DNA of 64,000 bases from assembly GCA_036498265.1 (NCBI GenBank), contig DASYFT010000002.1, forward strand, positions 62,001 to 126,000. The letters run 5' to 3'. The stretch is from Palsa-744 sp036498265. GTDB taxonomy: Bacteria; Actinomycetota; Thermoleophilia; Solirubrobacterales; Solirubrobacteraceae. Of this stretch, positions 42,604 through 51,742 are shown piece by piece. Each line of letters starts with the position of its first letter. Within the stretch, counting starts at the first letter, position 1. A program made the position numbers and the translations under genes. The notes under the pieces are model-generated. The model was given only the letters and a program-made list of their open reading frames with translations, was not told the DNA's origin and ran no database searches.

Positions 42604-42609
42604 CAGACT
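42604..42609 (+). promoter_or_regulatory. -10-like hexamer, leaderless spacing
   Basis: CAGACT ends 7 bases before the ATG at 42617. The match to TAnnnT is imperfect, but the spacing equals that of other genes in the window. Confidence 0.35.
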
Positions 42610-42616
42610 GGCGCCG

Positions 42617-43849
42617 ATGAAGGTCTTGGTCGTAGGAGCCGGAGGCGTGGGCGCGGCGTTCGCTGCGATCGCCCAGCGCCGACCGGCATTCGAGCAGGTC
42701 GTGCTCGCGGACGTCGCGCCGGAGCGGGCTCGGGCAGTCGCCGAGCGGCTGGGGGAGCCCGACCGTTTTCGCGCGGAGCAGGTCGATGCCTCGAGCCGTG
42801 ATGATCTCGTCGAGCTGATCCGGCGCGTGGCACCCGACGCCGTGCTCAACGCGTGCGATCCGCGCTTCAACGAGCCAATCTTCGGTGCCGCCTTCGACGC
42901 CCGCGCCACCTACCTGGACATGGCGATGACGCTCTCGCGTCCGCATCGGGAGCGTCCGTACGAGCTGCCGGGTGAGATGCTTGGCGACCGACAGCTCGCC
43001 CGCGATGAGGAGTGGCGGCAGGCGGGCCTGCTGGCCCTCGTCGGCATCGGGGTCGAGCCCGGCCTCTCGGACGTGCTGGCCCGCTACGCCGCCGACGAGC
43101 TGTTCTCGGCGGTGACGGAGATCGGGGTGCGCGACGGCGCCAACCTGGTCGTCGAGGGCTACGACTTCGCCCCCACGTTCTCGATCTGGACGACGATCGA
43201 GGAGTGCCTGAACCCCCCGCTGATCTGGGAGCGCGAGGGTGGCTTCCACACCACGGCACCCTTCTCCGAACCCGAGATCTTCGAGTTCCCTGCGGGCATC
43301 GGCCCGGTCGAGTGCGTCAACGTCGAGCACGAGGAGGTCGTGCTGATTCCGCGATGGATCCAGTGCGAGCGCGTGACGTTCAAGTACGGCCTCGGGCAGG
43401 AGTTCATCGACGTGCTCAGCACCCTGCACAGGCTGGGTCTCGACTCGACCGAACCGGTCAGCGTCCGCGGCGCCGCGGTCTCACCGCGAGATGTCGTCGC
43501 CGCGGTGCTCCCCGATCCGGCGACGCTCGGCGAGCGGATGACCGGGCTCACGTGCGCCGGAACATGGGTGACGGGCACCGGGATCGACGGCGAGCCGCGC
43601 TCGACATACCTCTACCACGTCGCCGACAACGAGCAGACGATGCGCGACTATGGAAGCCAGGCGGTGGTCTGGCAGACCGCGATCAACCCGATCGTGGCGC
43701 TCGAGCTGCTCGATCGCGGTGAGTGGAAGGGGACCGGCGTGCTGGGGCCGGAGGCCTTCCCGCCGGGGCCGTTCCTGGAACTGCTGGCCGAGCTCGGCTC
43801 ACCTCATGGTGTGCTCGAGCTCGAGCCCGCGGTCGACCTGCCTCGCTAG
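42617..43849 (+). CDS. saccharopine-dehydrogenase-family oxidoreductase
   Basis: NAD(P)-dependent reductase-like protein, 410 residues. Rossmann motif VVGAGGVGAAFA at residues 4-15, then the family's DACDPRFNEPIF-type segment (LNACDPRFNEPIF) and a large C-terminal catalytic domain. Relatives include lysine-6-dehydrogenase and carboxynorspermidine/homospermidine-type enzymes; the window cannot decide. Its position next to an APC permease, an aminotransferase and an aldehyde dehydrogenase favours amine or lysine catabolism. The stop is shared (CTAG) with the convergent permease gene. Confidence 0.8.
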   Translation: MKVLVVGAGGVGAAFAAIAQRRPAFEQVVLADVAPERARAVAERLGEPDRFRAEQVDASSRDDLVELIRRVAPDAVLNACDPRFNEPIFGAAFDARATYLDMAMTLSRPHRERPYELPGEMLGDRQLARDEEWRQAGLLALVGIGVEPGLSDVLARYAADELFSAVTEIGVRDGANLVVEGYDFAPTFSIWTTIEECLNPPLIWEREGGFHTTAPFSEPEIFEFPAGIGPVECVNVEHEEVVLIPRWIQCERVTFKYGLGQEFIDVLSTLHRLGLDSTEPVSVRGAAVSPRDVVAAVLPDPATLGERMTGLTCAGTWVTGTGIDGEPRSTYLYHVADNEQTMRDYGSQAVVWQTAINPIVALELLDRGEWKGTGVLGPEAFPPGPFLELLAELGSPHGVLELEPAVDLPR

Positions 43850-45525
43850 ATCTGAGGGCCGCGCGGATCGGTCGGATCGCCGGTGCCCGTAGAGCCGCCG
43901 TCGGCGACTCGGTCGCTCTCCGGCGTAAGGACGTGAACGCCATGGGTGACGTGGTCGGCGCCCATCAGGCGGGTCGGGGCACGCTCGACGCGCGCGTCGA
44001 GCAGCCCCGGGGCGGCCGTTTCGGTCTTGCGCGCGAAGAACGGCCGGAAGTACACCCGCGAGACGAGCATCAGTCCGACGCCCACGATCATGCCGACGCC
44101 GCCGAACCACAGGGGCAACGTGAGGCCAAGGTACTGTTTGCCTTCGGAGTTCACCTTGTGGCCGTAGTATTTGATCGCGTAGAAGCCGATCCCGTAGAAG
44201 ATCAGCCCGCCGACCACCGGGACCAGCCCGACTAGCACGAACTTACGGGCGCTGTCGGTGAGCTCTCGCCGGTAGTACCAGGCCGAGGCGAAGCCGGTCG
44301 AGCCGTAGTAGAAGCACACCGGGATTCCGAGTGCGACCACGGCGAGTTCGAGCACCGTGCTCGAGATCAGGATCAGCGGTACGGCCACTGCGATCGAGAT
44401 CAGGCCGAAGCCCCACGTCGACGCTGTCGGCGTGAGGAACCGCGGGTGGATCCTCCCGAACACCGAGGGGATGGCTCCCCACTTGGCCATCGACAGAGTG
44501 GTGCGTGCGGTCGGCAGGATCGTCGTCTGGGTCGAGGCCGCCGCCGAGGTGAGGACGGCCACGATCAGGAACTTCACCCCCACGGAGCCCAGCACGCCCT
44601 TGCCGAGCGCGTTGAGGACGTCTTCGCGGTGCCCTTCGTTGGCTTCACCGATGAAGAAGGCGGTCCCGTGGTAGGACTGCGCGGCCGCCGAGACCAGCAG
44701 GTAGATCGCGACGAGCAGGATCGTCGAGACGACGGCGGCCCGGCCGGGCCCCTCGTTGGAGTCCTCGGACTCCTCGTTCACCGATACGCCGGAATCCCAG
44801 CCCCAGTAGATGAAGATGCCGAGCAGGAGCGCCACGACGAGGTCGTGGAACGGCATCGCGAACGGGTTGAACCACGAGGCGTGCGGTTCGATCGCGCCGG
44901 TGCCGCCGCTGCCGCTGTACACATCCACGATCGCGACGACCGAGAAGACGACGAGCATGACGACCTCGAAGCTCAGCAGCACCTGCTGGATACGGGCAGA
45001 GAGCTCGATCCCGCGATGGCAGATCCACGTCATCAGCAGAATCCAGAGAATGCAGCCGACGAGGGCCGCCCCCTTGTGCGTTTCCGCCCACGTCCAGCCG
45101 AACAGCTTGAACGTGTAGATGGCGGCGATCGACCCCAGGGATGCCATCACGAGAACGTCCGCGAGGAAGATCGCCCAGCCGTTGACCCAGCCGAAGCCGG
45201 GGCCGAAGGCGCGGGTGGTCCACGCGAAGGTCGTGCCGGCGTCGGGGTCCGACTTGTTCAGCCAGCGATACGCGGCGGCGACGAGGAGCATCGGTACGAA
45301 AGCGGCCAGCAGCACGCCCGGGGCGTGGCTGGCGACTCCCGGGTCCGCGATGATGAACCCGAGCGTCGCCGCGATCGAGTAGGCCGGTGCGACGGACGCC
45401 GTCGAGATGACGACGTTGGAGACGTAGCCGATCGCGTTTCGCTTCAGGCCCTTGTCCTCGACGCGCCCATCGGCAGGCCGCCCTTGGGCCTGGGGTGCGG
45501 GTACGGCGATGCTCTCGGTGGCCAT
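43846..45525 (-). CDS. APC-superfamily amino acid/amine permease
   Basis: Uptake transporter, 559 residues with about 12-14 helices. The first unwound helix (VVISTASVAPAYSIAATLGF) and the following motif YRWLNKSDPDAGTTFAWTTRAFGP are typical of the APC family. The ATG at 45525 has GAGGAG 10 bases upstream, which favours it over the in-frame start at 45576. A -35/-10 pair TTGCCC-N18-TAGCGT lies about 60 bases upstream on the minus strand. Divergent from the aminotransferase gene, so it is probably the importer of the pathway's substrate. Confidence 0.9.
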   Translation of the reverse strand: MATESIAVPAPQAQGRPADGRVEDKGLKRNAIGYVSNVVISTASVAPAYSIAATLGFIIADPGVASHAPGVLLAAFVPMLLVAAAYRWLNKSDPDAGTTFAWTTRAFGPGFGWVNGWAIFLADVLVMASLGSIAAIYTFKLFGWTWAETHKGAALVGCILWILLMTWICHRGIELSARIQQVLLSFEVVMLVVFSVVAIVDVYSGSGGTGAIEPHASWFNPFAMPFHDLVVALLLGIFIYWGWDSGVSVNEESEDSNEGPGRAAVVSTILLVAIYLLVSAAAQSYHGTAFFIGEANEGHREDVLNALGKGVLGSVGVKFLIVAVLTSAAASTQTTILPTARTTLSMAKWGAIPSVFGRIHPRFLTPTASTWGFGLISIAVAVPLILISSTVLELAVVALGIPVCFYYGSTGFASAWYYRRELTDSARKFVLVGLVPVVGGLIFYGIGFYAIKYYGHKVNSEGKQYLGLTLPLWFGGVGMIVGVGLMLVSRVYFRPFFARKTETAAPGLLDARVERAPTRLMGADHVTHGVHVLTPESDRVADGGSTGTGDPTDPRGPQI

Positions 45526-45637
45526 TTGTGGGGACTCCTCGTTCGTTGTCTCGGGTGCTGCTCTCAGTTGTGACAAACGCTACGTCTTGGTGCGCCGGTT
45601 GGGCAAGTGGCGCAATTCCCAAACTGTAGCCTGACCC

Positions 45638-45654
45638 TTGTACATCGCGTACAA
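45638..45654. promoter_or_regulatory. 17-bp palindromic operator candidate
   Basis: TTGTACATCGCGTACAA is a perfect 6-5-6 inverted repeat in the 232-base gap between the permease and aminotransferase genes. Its right arm contains TACAAT, a good -10 for the plus strand, so a bound regulator would block or position polymerase. The PucR regulator encoded at 47107 is a candidate, though PucR sites are not well conserved. Confidence 0.6.
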
Positions 45655-45665
45655 TGGGGTTGAGA

Positions 45666-45678
45666 CATGTTGAACATG
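45666..45678. promoter_or_regulatory. 13-bp palindromic operator candidate
   Basis: CATGTTGAACATG is a perfect 6-1-6 inverted repeat 26 bases centre-to-centre from the TTGTAC palindrome. The sequences differ, so a second regulator may be involved. It lies about 80 bases upstream of the aminotransferase ATG. Confidence 0.55.
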
Positions 45679-45757
45679 GGGCTTCTTGAACGGCGTGGGA
45701 CCGGCGGAGTAGCGTTGTCCGTAGTGTCCAGTCAGCTACGGGAATCGGGTGTGTTCA

Positions 45758-47131
45758 ATGTCGATTGATCTTCAGGAGCAGGCCAAGCGCCATCTGTGGA
45801 TGCACTTCACGCGCATGGGCGCGTACGCGGACGGGGAGGTGCCCGTGATCGTGCGCGGCGAGGGATGCTACGTCTACGACGAGCACGGCAAGCGCTACCT
45901 CGACGGGCTCTCGGCGCTCTACTGCGTGAACATCGGCCACGGGCGCGCCGAGATGGGGCAGGCGGCGGCCGAGCAGGCAAAGGAGCTGGGCTTCTACACG
46001 AACTGGAGCTACGCGCACCCGCGTTCGATCGAGCTCGCCGCGCGGATCGCGGCGCTGGCGCCGGGGAACCTCAACCGCGTCTTCTTCACCTCCGGCGGAT
46101 CGGAGGCGGTGGAGTCCGCGTGGAAGCTCGCCAAGGCCTACCACCACGCCCGCGGCGAGCAGGGACGCCACAAGCTGGTCTCGCGCAAGCTGGCCTATCA
46201 CGGCACGTCGATGGGCGCGCTGACGGCCACCGGGCTCACGCCCCTGCGCACTCCCTTCGAACCGCTGACGCCGGGCGGCACGCACGTCGAGAACACGAAC
46301 TCCTACCGCTGGAGCGAGGAGCGCGACCCGCTGTGGGCCGCCGAGGCGATCGAGGAGGCGATCGTGTTCCAGGGACCCGAGACCGTCGCGGCGGTCATCC
46401 TGGAGCCGGTGCAGAACGGCGGCGGCTGCTTCGTGCCGCAGGAGGGCTACTTCCAGCGGGTGCGCGAGATCTGCGACCGCCACGGCGTCCTCTTGATCTC
46501 CGACGAGGTGATCTGCTCCTGGGGGCGCCTGGGCGAGTGGTTCGGCTGCGAGCGCTACGACTACCTGCCGGACATGATCACGACGGCCAAGGGGATCACC
46601 TCGGCTTACGCGCCGATGGGAGCCGTCATCGCCGGCGACCACATCGCGGAGCCGTTCCTGCACGGCAAGGCCATCTTCAACCACGGGTTCACCTTCGGCG
46701 GGCACCCCGTCGCCTGCGCGGTGGCGCTGGCGAACATCGACGTGATCGAGCGGGAGGGCCTGTGCGAGCGCGTCCGCGAGAACGAGGGGGCGTTCCGGGA
46801 GATGCTCGACGGGCTGCGCGACCTGCCGATCGTGGGCGACGTGCGCGGTGCCGGCTACTTCCACGCGATCGAGCTGGTCAAGGACAAAGACACGAAGGAG
46901 ACCTTCGACGACGACGAGTCCGAGGAGCTGCTGCGCGGCTTCCTCTCGGGAGAGCTCTACAGGCGCGGCCTCATCTGCCGCACCGACGACCGTGGCGACC
47001 CGATCGTGCAGCTCTCGCCGCCGCTGATAGCGGGCGAGCAGCAGTTCGAAGAGATAGAGGCGGTCCTGCGGCCGGTGCTCAGCGAGGCCTCCGAGCGAGT
47101 GGAGAGATGGAGCTCACTGTCGAGAGCCTGA
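45758..47131 (+). CDS. class III aminotransferase (putrescine/beta-alanine:pyruvate type)
   Basis: PLP enzyme moving an amino group from an omega-amine or amino acid to a keto acid, probably pyruvate; 457 residues. Features: VFFTSGGSEAVESAWKLAKAYH (phosphate site), the LISDEVICSWGRLG aspartate motif, and the PLP lysine in MITTAKGITSAYAPMG. The resemblance is to SpuC/omega-amino acid:pyruvate transaminases. ATG 45758 (MSIDLQEQ) is chosen over GTG 45749. Alanine produced would feed the alanine dehydrogenase downstream and aldehyde the dehydrogenase at 49452. It overlaps the PucR gene by 25 bases. Confidence 0.9.
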   Translation: MSIDLQEQAKRHLWMHFTRMGAYADGEVPVIVRGEGCYVYDEHGKRYLDGLSALYCVNIGHGRAEMGQAAAEQAKELGFYTNWSYAHPRSIELAARIAALAPGNLNRVFFTSGGSEAVESAWKLAKAYHHARGEQGRHKLVSRKLAYHGTSMGALTATGLTPLRTPFEPLTPGGTHVENTNSYRWSEERDPLWAAEAIEEAIVFQGPETVAAVILEPVQNGGGCFVPQEGYFQRVREICDRHGVLLISDEVICSWGRLGEWFGCERYDYLPDMITTAKGITSAYAPMGAVIAGDHIAEPFLHGKAIFNHGFTFGGHPVACAVALANIDVIEREGLCERVRENEGAFREMLDGLRDLPIVGDVRGAGYFHAIELVKDKDTKETFDDDESEELLRGFLSGELYRRGLICRTDDRGDPIVQLSPPLIAGEQQFEEIEAVLRPVLSEASERVERWSSLSRA

Positions 47132-48231
47132 TCGGCGAGCTGGGGCTCAACCTCGTATCGGGAGAGGAGGCCGCGCAGCGTCACGTGCGCTGGGTGCACA
47201 GCAGCGAGCTGACCGATCCCACGCCGTGGCTGAAAGGTGGCGAGCTGCTGCTCACCACCGGCATGCAGCTCGAGACCCCCAAGGTGCAGCGCGAGCTGAT
47301 CGACAGGCTGGCCGACCACAACATCGCCGGCCTCGGCTTCGGCACAGGCTTCGCGCACAAGCGGCTGCCACCGGCACTGGTGACGGCGGCCCGCAAGCGC
47401 CGCTTCCCTCTGTTCGAGGTCCCCTACGAGCTGCCGTTCATCGCCATCACCGAGCGCGCGTTCGCCCAGCTCGTCAACGAGCGCTACGAAATGCTCCAGA
47501 GGAACATGGCCGGGGATGTGCTGGCCGAGGCGCTGTCGGGCCACCTCTATCCCGAGGACCTCGAGGCGCGACTGCGCCCGTTCGGGATCGGCGACCAGCT
47601 CGCGGTGCTGGCGTTCAGGCCTCCGGACCCGAGCGCGGCTGCCGCGGTCGTCGAACGCGTCCTCGAGCGCGAGCGGGTCCCCAGCCTGGTGGCGATCCGC
47701 TCCGGCCTGCTCTGTGCCGTCGTCGCGGCCGACCAGCGCGAGCCGATCGAGCTGGCTCGGACCGTCCGGACGGAGCTGCTGCGGCGCTTCGGGCACGTTC
47801 CGGCCGCCGCAAGCAGGCCCGCGGCCACGCATTCCCTCCGGCTCACCTTCCACGAGGCCCGTTGTTCGCTGGAGGCGGTGAGGCTGCGCAACGGTGACGC
47901 CCCCGACGTCGCCTCACACGTCGACCTCGGCGCGTTCCAGCTGCTGCTGTCCCTCCAGGACGACGACGCGCTGCTGTCCTACTGCCGGAGCGTCCTCGGT
48001 CCCCTGGAGCAGGGTGAGGGCGAGTACGGCGACGAGCTCGTGCGCTCGCTGGACGCGTTCATCGAGCACAACGGGCACTGGGAGAAGGCGGCGAACGCGC
48101 TCTTCTGCCACCGGCACACGCTCCGCTACCGCATCCGCAGGATCGAACAGCTCACCGGCCGGGACTTCTCGAGCGCACGCGACAGGATCGAGTTCTGGCT
48201 GGCGCTGCGCGGCCGGGAGATCGCGCGGTGA
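47107..48231 (+). CDS. PucR-family transcriptional regulator
   Basis: 374 residues. An N-terminal PucR-type domain (residues 1-110, with SSELTDPTPWLKGGELLLTT), a middle GGDEF-like degenerate domain, and a C-terminal helix-turn-helix of the CdaR/PucR type (HWEKAANALFCHRHTLRYRI near residue 325, then RIEQLTGRDF). Members activate purine, amino acid or amine catabolic genes in response to substrate. The ATG lies inside the end of the aminotransferase gene, so the two are co-expressed; the palindromes at 45638-45678 are its plausible targets. Confidence 0.88.
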   Translation: MELTVESLIGELGLNLVSGEEAAQRHVRWVHSSELTDPTPWLKGGELLLTTGMQLETPKVQRELIDRLADHNIAGLGFGTGFAHKRLPPALVTAARKRRFPLFEVPYELPFIAITERAFAQLVNERYEMLQRNMAGDVLAEALSGHLYPEDLEARLRPFGIGDQLAVLAFRPPDPSAAAAVVERVLERERVPSLVAIRSGLLCAVVAADQREPIELARTVRTELLRRFGHVPAAASRPAATHSLRLTFHEARCSLEAVRLRNGDAPDVASHVDLGAFQLLLSLQDDDALLSYCRSVLGPLEQGEGEYGDELVRSLDAFIEHNGHWEKAANALFCHRHTLRYRIRRIEQLTGRDFSSARDRIEFWLALRGREIAR

Positions 48232-48304
48232 GCGCCCTTTTCCATGGCCTCCCCCGCCGGGAGCGCCGTTCAAGCGAAGCATCAGCGGAAGGAGCCGGTT
48301 GCCG

Positions 48305-49405
48305 ATGAGAGTCGGAGTTCCCACCGAGATCAAGCCCGACGAGTACCGGGTGGCGATAACCCCGGCCGGGGTGCGCGAGCTGAGCACGCGCGGGCATGAG
48401 GTGCTCGTCCAGGCCGGCGCCGGCGACGGCAGCGCGATGTCCGACGACCAGTTCCGAGCCCAGGGCGCCCGCATCGTCGCCGACGCGGATGCGGTGTTCG
48501 ATGAGGCGGAGCTCGTGCTCAAGGTCAAGGAGCCGCAGCCCGAGGAGGCGCGCAAGCTGCGGGAGGGGCAGACCCTGTTCACCTATCTCCACCTCGCCGC
48601 CGAGCCGGAGCTCACACGCCTGCTGCAGGAGTCGGGGGCGACCTGCATCGCATATGAGACGGTCGAGGACTCCGACGGCCAGCTCCCTCTGCTCGCGCCG
48701 ATGAGCGAGGTCGCCGGCAAGATCGCCACCCAGGCAGGGGCCTTCATGCTCGAGAAGCCATTGGGCGGCCGCGGCATCCTCCTCGGTGGGGTCCCCGGCG
48801 TGGCCGCGGCCACCGTCCTCGTCATCGGCGGCGGCGTCGTGGGGATGAACGCGGCGACCATCGCGATCGGGATGCAGGCCGACGTGTTCGTGTTCGACCG
48901 CTCGATCGATCGGTTGCGGGAGCTCGAGGTGGCCTTCGGTGGCCGTGCCTCGACCGTGTACTCCTCGACGCTCGCGATCGAGGAGATGCTGCCCGCGGCC
49001 GATCTGGTGATCGGCGCGGTGCTGATCCACGGCGGGCGCGCCCCTCGCGTGATCACCCGCGAGCAGCTGAAGCTGATGAAGCGCAACGCCGTGCTCGTCG
49101 ACGTGTCGATCGACCAGGGGGGCTGCTTCGAGACATCGCGCCCGACCACGCATTCCCACCCCACCTACGAGGTTGACGGCATAACCCACTACTGCGTCAC
49201 GAACATGCCGGGAGCAGTGCCGATCACCTCGACGTTCGCGCTCACCAACGCGACGCTGCCCTACGTCACCGAGCTCGCCGATTACGGCACCGACGAGGCG
49301 CTGCAACGCAACGAAGCCCTGCGGCACGGCCTCAACGTCCGCGCCGGCGAGATCACCCACCCGGCGGTCGCCGAGGCCCTCGGCGCGAGCCCGGCGCACG
49401 TGTAA
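48305..49405 (+). CDS. ald: alanine dehydrogenase
   Basis: Converts L-alanine + NAD+ to pyruvate, ammonia and NADH, 366 residues (usual about 370). Substrate-site residues lie in PTEIKPDEYRVAITPAGV and VLKVKEPQ; the NAD fold motif is VLVIGGGVVGMNAATIA and the C-terminal NMPGAVPITSTFALTNATLPY is diagnostic. GGAAGGAG sits about 12 bases before the ATG. It follows the aminotransferase and regulator genes and would regenerate pyruvate while releasing nitrogen. Confidence 0.95.
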   Translation: MRVGVPTEIKPDEYRVAITPAGVRELSTRGHEVLVQAGAGDGSAMSDDQFRAQGARIVADADAVFDEAELVLKVKEPQPEEARKLREGQTLFTYLHLAAEPELTRLLQESGATCIAYETVEDSDGQLPLLAPMSEVAGKIATQAGAFMLEKPLGGRGILLGGVPGVAAATVLVIGGGVVGMNAATIAIGMQADVFVFDRSIDRLRELEVAFGGRASTVYSSTLAIEEMLPAADLVIGAVLIHGGRAPRVITREQLKLMKRNAVLVDVSIDQGGCFETSRPTTHSHPTYEVDGITHYCVTNMPGAVPITSTFALTNATLPYVTELADYGTDEALQRNEALRHGLNVRAGEITHPAVAEALGASPAHV

Positions 49406-49451
49406 CGTCAAGGCACACCCCCTACGAAGACCACACCAGAGGAGCAGGCAG

Positions 49452-50888
49452 ATGGCGACCACGGTAGAGACCCTCAGCAACTTCATCGACGGTGAGCGGG
49501 TCGCCTCGAGCGGCGAGACGGAACCCGTGCTCAATCCGGCTACGGGGGAGGAGATCGCGCGCGCACCCCGCTCGAGCGCCGAGGAGGTCTCCGGTGCGGT
49601 GGCGGCGGCGCGCCGCGCCTTCGGCAAGTGGTCGCAGACGACGCCCGCGCAGCGCTCGGAAGCGCTGCTCCGGATCGCGGACGTGCTCGAGGAGCACGGT
49701 GAGGAGATGGCGCGGCTCGAGGCGCTGAACGCGGGCAAGCCGATCGAGGCCGTCAAGAGCGACGAGATACCGGTCATCGTGGACAACCTGCGCTTCTTCG
49801 CGGGTGCCGCGCGCTGCCTCGAGGGCCGGGCGGCGGGCGAGTACATGGAGGGCTACACCTCCTTCACGCGCCGCGAGCCCGTCGGCGTGATCGGCCAGAT
49901 CACTCCCTGGAACTACCCCCTGATGATGGCCGTCTGGAAATTCGCGCCCGCCATCGCCGCGGGCAACACGGTCGTGATGAAGCCGGCCGAGACCACTCCG
50001 ATGAGCACGGTCAGGCTCGCCGAGCTGGTGGCCGACATCCTTCCGCCGGGCGTCCTGAACGTCGTGACGGGCCCCGGCCGGCCGACCGGCGAGGCGCTCA
50101 TCAGCCACCCCGACGTCGACATGGTGAGCCTCACCGGGTCGGTCGACACGGGCAAGCACATCGCCCGCACGGCCGCCGACACGCTCAAGCGGGTGCACCT
50201 CGAGCTCGGCGGCAAGGCGCCCGTGGTCGTGTTCGACGACGTGAGCCTCGAGAGCGCGCTCGAGACGATCGCCGGCACCGGCTACTACAACGCCGGGCAG
50301 GACTGCACAGCGGCGACGCGCGTCCTCGCCGGCGCCGGCGTCTATGACGACGTCGTCTCCGGGCTGGCGGAGCAGGCGAGGGGGCTGGTCGTGGGCGACA
50401 CCCTCTCACCCGACACCACGCTCGGACCGCTCAACTCCGCCCGCCAGCGCGAGCGTGTGGAGGGCTTCCTGGAGCGGCGTCCCGATCGCGCCGAGATCGT
50501 GACGGGTGGGCGCGAGCCCGACCGCCCAGGCTTCTTCCTGGAGCCCACGGTCGTCGCGGGGCTTCAGCAGGACGACGAGATGATCCAGCGCGAGATCTTC
50601 GGCCCGGTCATCACCGTTCAGCCGTTCACGGACGAGCAGCAGGCGATCGACTGGGCCAATGCCACGCGCTACGGGCTCGCGTCGTCGGTGTGGACCCGCG
50701 ACGTCGGCCGCGCGCTGCGCGTCTCCAAGGCGCTGCGCTTCGGCTGCGTGTGGATCAACGACCACATCCCGCTCGTCTCGGAGATGCCACACGGCGGCTT
50801 CAAGGAGTCGGGCTACGGCAAGGACCTCAGCGTCTACTCGCTCGAGGACTACACCGTGGTCAAGCACGTGATGGCCAACATCCAATAG
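49452..50888 (+). CDS. aldehyde dehydrogenase, aminobutyraldehyde-dehydrogenase-like
   Basis: NAD(P)+-dependent oxidation of an aldehyde to acid, 478 residues. PWNYPLMMAVWKFAPAIAAG and VVMKPAETTP form the cofactor cleft, ELGGKAPVVVFDD holds the general base Glu and GQDCTAATR the catalytic Cys. The sequence around EYMEGYTSFTRREPVG resembles gamma-aminobutyraldehyde dehydrogenases (PatD), which fits an aminotransferase acting on putrescine; other aminoaldehydes are possible. A GGAG Shine-Dalgarno precedes the ATG by 8 bases. Confidence 0.9.
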   Translation: MATTVETLSNFIDGERVASSGETEPVLNPATGEEIARAPRSSAEEVSGAVAAARRAFGKWSQTTPAQRSEALLRIADVLEEHGEEMARLEALNAGKPIEAVKSDEIPVIVDNLRFFAGAARCLEGRAAGEYMEGYTSFTRREPVGVIGQITPWNYPLMMAVWKFAPAIAAGNTVVMKPAETTPMSTVRLAELVADILPPGVLNVVTGPGRPTGEALISHPDVDMVSLTGSVDTGKHIARTAADTLKRVHLELGGKAPVVVFDDVSLESALETIAGTGYYNAGQDCTAATRVLAGAGVYDDVVSGLAEQARGLVVGDTLSPDTTLGPLNSARQRERVEGFLERRPDRAEIVTGGREPDRPGFFLEPTVVAGLQQDDEMIQREIFGPVITVQPFTDEQQAIDWANATRYGLASSVWTRDVGRALRVSKALRFGCVWINDHIPLVSEMPHGGFKESGYGKDLSVYSLEDYTVVKHVMANIQ

Positions 50889-50903
50889 ACCGGCTGGCGA
50901 CGC

Positions 50904-51695
50904 GTGGCTGCTGAGGCGGATCGCCTCGCCGAGCTCGACATCCTGCGGCTGCGAGCCCAGAATCCGGGGCCGATGACGCTGTCGGGCACCAACACGTGGC
51001 TGTTCGGCCGCCGGCCGACCTGGGTGGTCGATCCGGGACCCGCGCTCGAGGCTCACATCGGCGAGCTGCTCGCGGCGGTCGAGGACCGCGGCGGGCTCGG
51101 AGGCGTGGCGCTGACCCACGACCACGCCGATCACTCCGGTGCCGTCGAGGCCCTTCTCGCGCGTAACCCCGCCCCGCTCGCCGCCGGACGAGGCGCGGTC
51201 GACGTGCGGCTGGAGGACGAGGTTCGCTTCGGTCCCTTCGAGGCGGTTGCGACGCCTGGGCACGCGCCCGACCATCACGCGCTGCTCGCCGGCGGAGCGT
51301 GCTTCACGGGGGATGCCGTGCTGGGCGAGGGAAGCGTGTTCATCAGCCCGTATCCCGGGGCGATGGCCGGCTACCTGCTCGCGCTCACGCGGCTACTGAT
51401 GCGCGCCGATCTCCAGGTGCTCTGTCCCGGCCATGGACCGCTGGTGTGGGAGCCCCACGCGAAGCTCCAGGAGTACCTCGATCATCGCGTGGATCGCGAG
51501 AACAGACTGATCGGGGCCCTGGGCGAAGGCCGGCGGACGGTGACCGAGCTGCTCGACGCCGTCTGGTCTGATGTTCCGCAGCAGCTTCGGCCGCTCGCCA
51601 CCGTGACCCTCGCCGCGCACCTGGACAAGCTCGAGGACGAGGAGATCCTCCCCGAGGGCGTGGAGCGGCCCCGGCTCGAGACCGCGGAGATCTGA
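50904..51695 (+). CDS. MBL-fold metallo-hydrolase (LACTB2-like)
   Basis: Metallo-beta-lactamase-fold hydrolase, 263 residues. The metal-binding signature THDHADHSG is at residues 71-79, further ligands in ATPGHAPDHH and FTGDAVLG, and CPGHGP provides the last His. A C-terminal winged-helix-like region (ENRLIGALGEGRRTVTELLD) is characteristic of the LACTB2/hydroxyacylglutathione-hydrolase-like group. The GTG start at 50904 is 15 bases after the aldehyde dehydrogenase stop with no Shine-Dalgarno. Substrate unknown. Confidence 0.85.
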   Translation: MAAEADRLAELDILRLRAQNPGPMTLSGTNTWLFGRRPTWVVDPGPALEAHIGELLAAVEDRGGLGGVALTHDHADHSGAVEALLARNPAPLAAGRGAVDVRLEDEVRFGPFEAVATPGHAPDHHALLAGGACFTGDAVLGEGSVFISPYPGAMAGYLLALTRLLMRADLQVLCPGHGPLVWEPHAKLQEYLDHRVDRENRLIGALGEGRRTVTELLDAVWSDVPQQLRPLATVTLAAHLDKLEDEEILPEGVERPRLETAEI

Positions 51696-51742
51696 CAGGG
51701 CCCGCCGGTTTACGCTCGCGCCGGCTGGGGTAGCCCCGGGCC

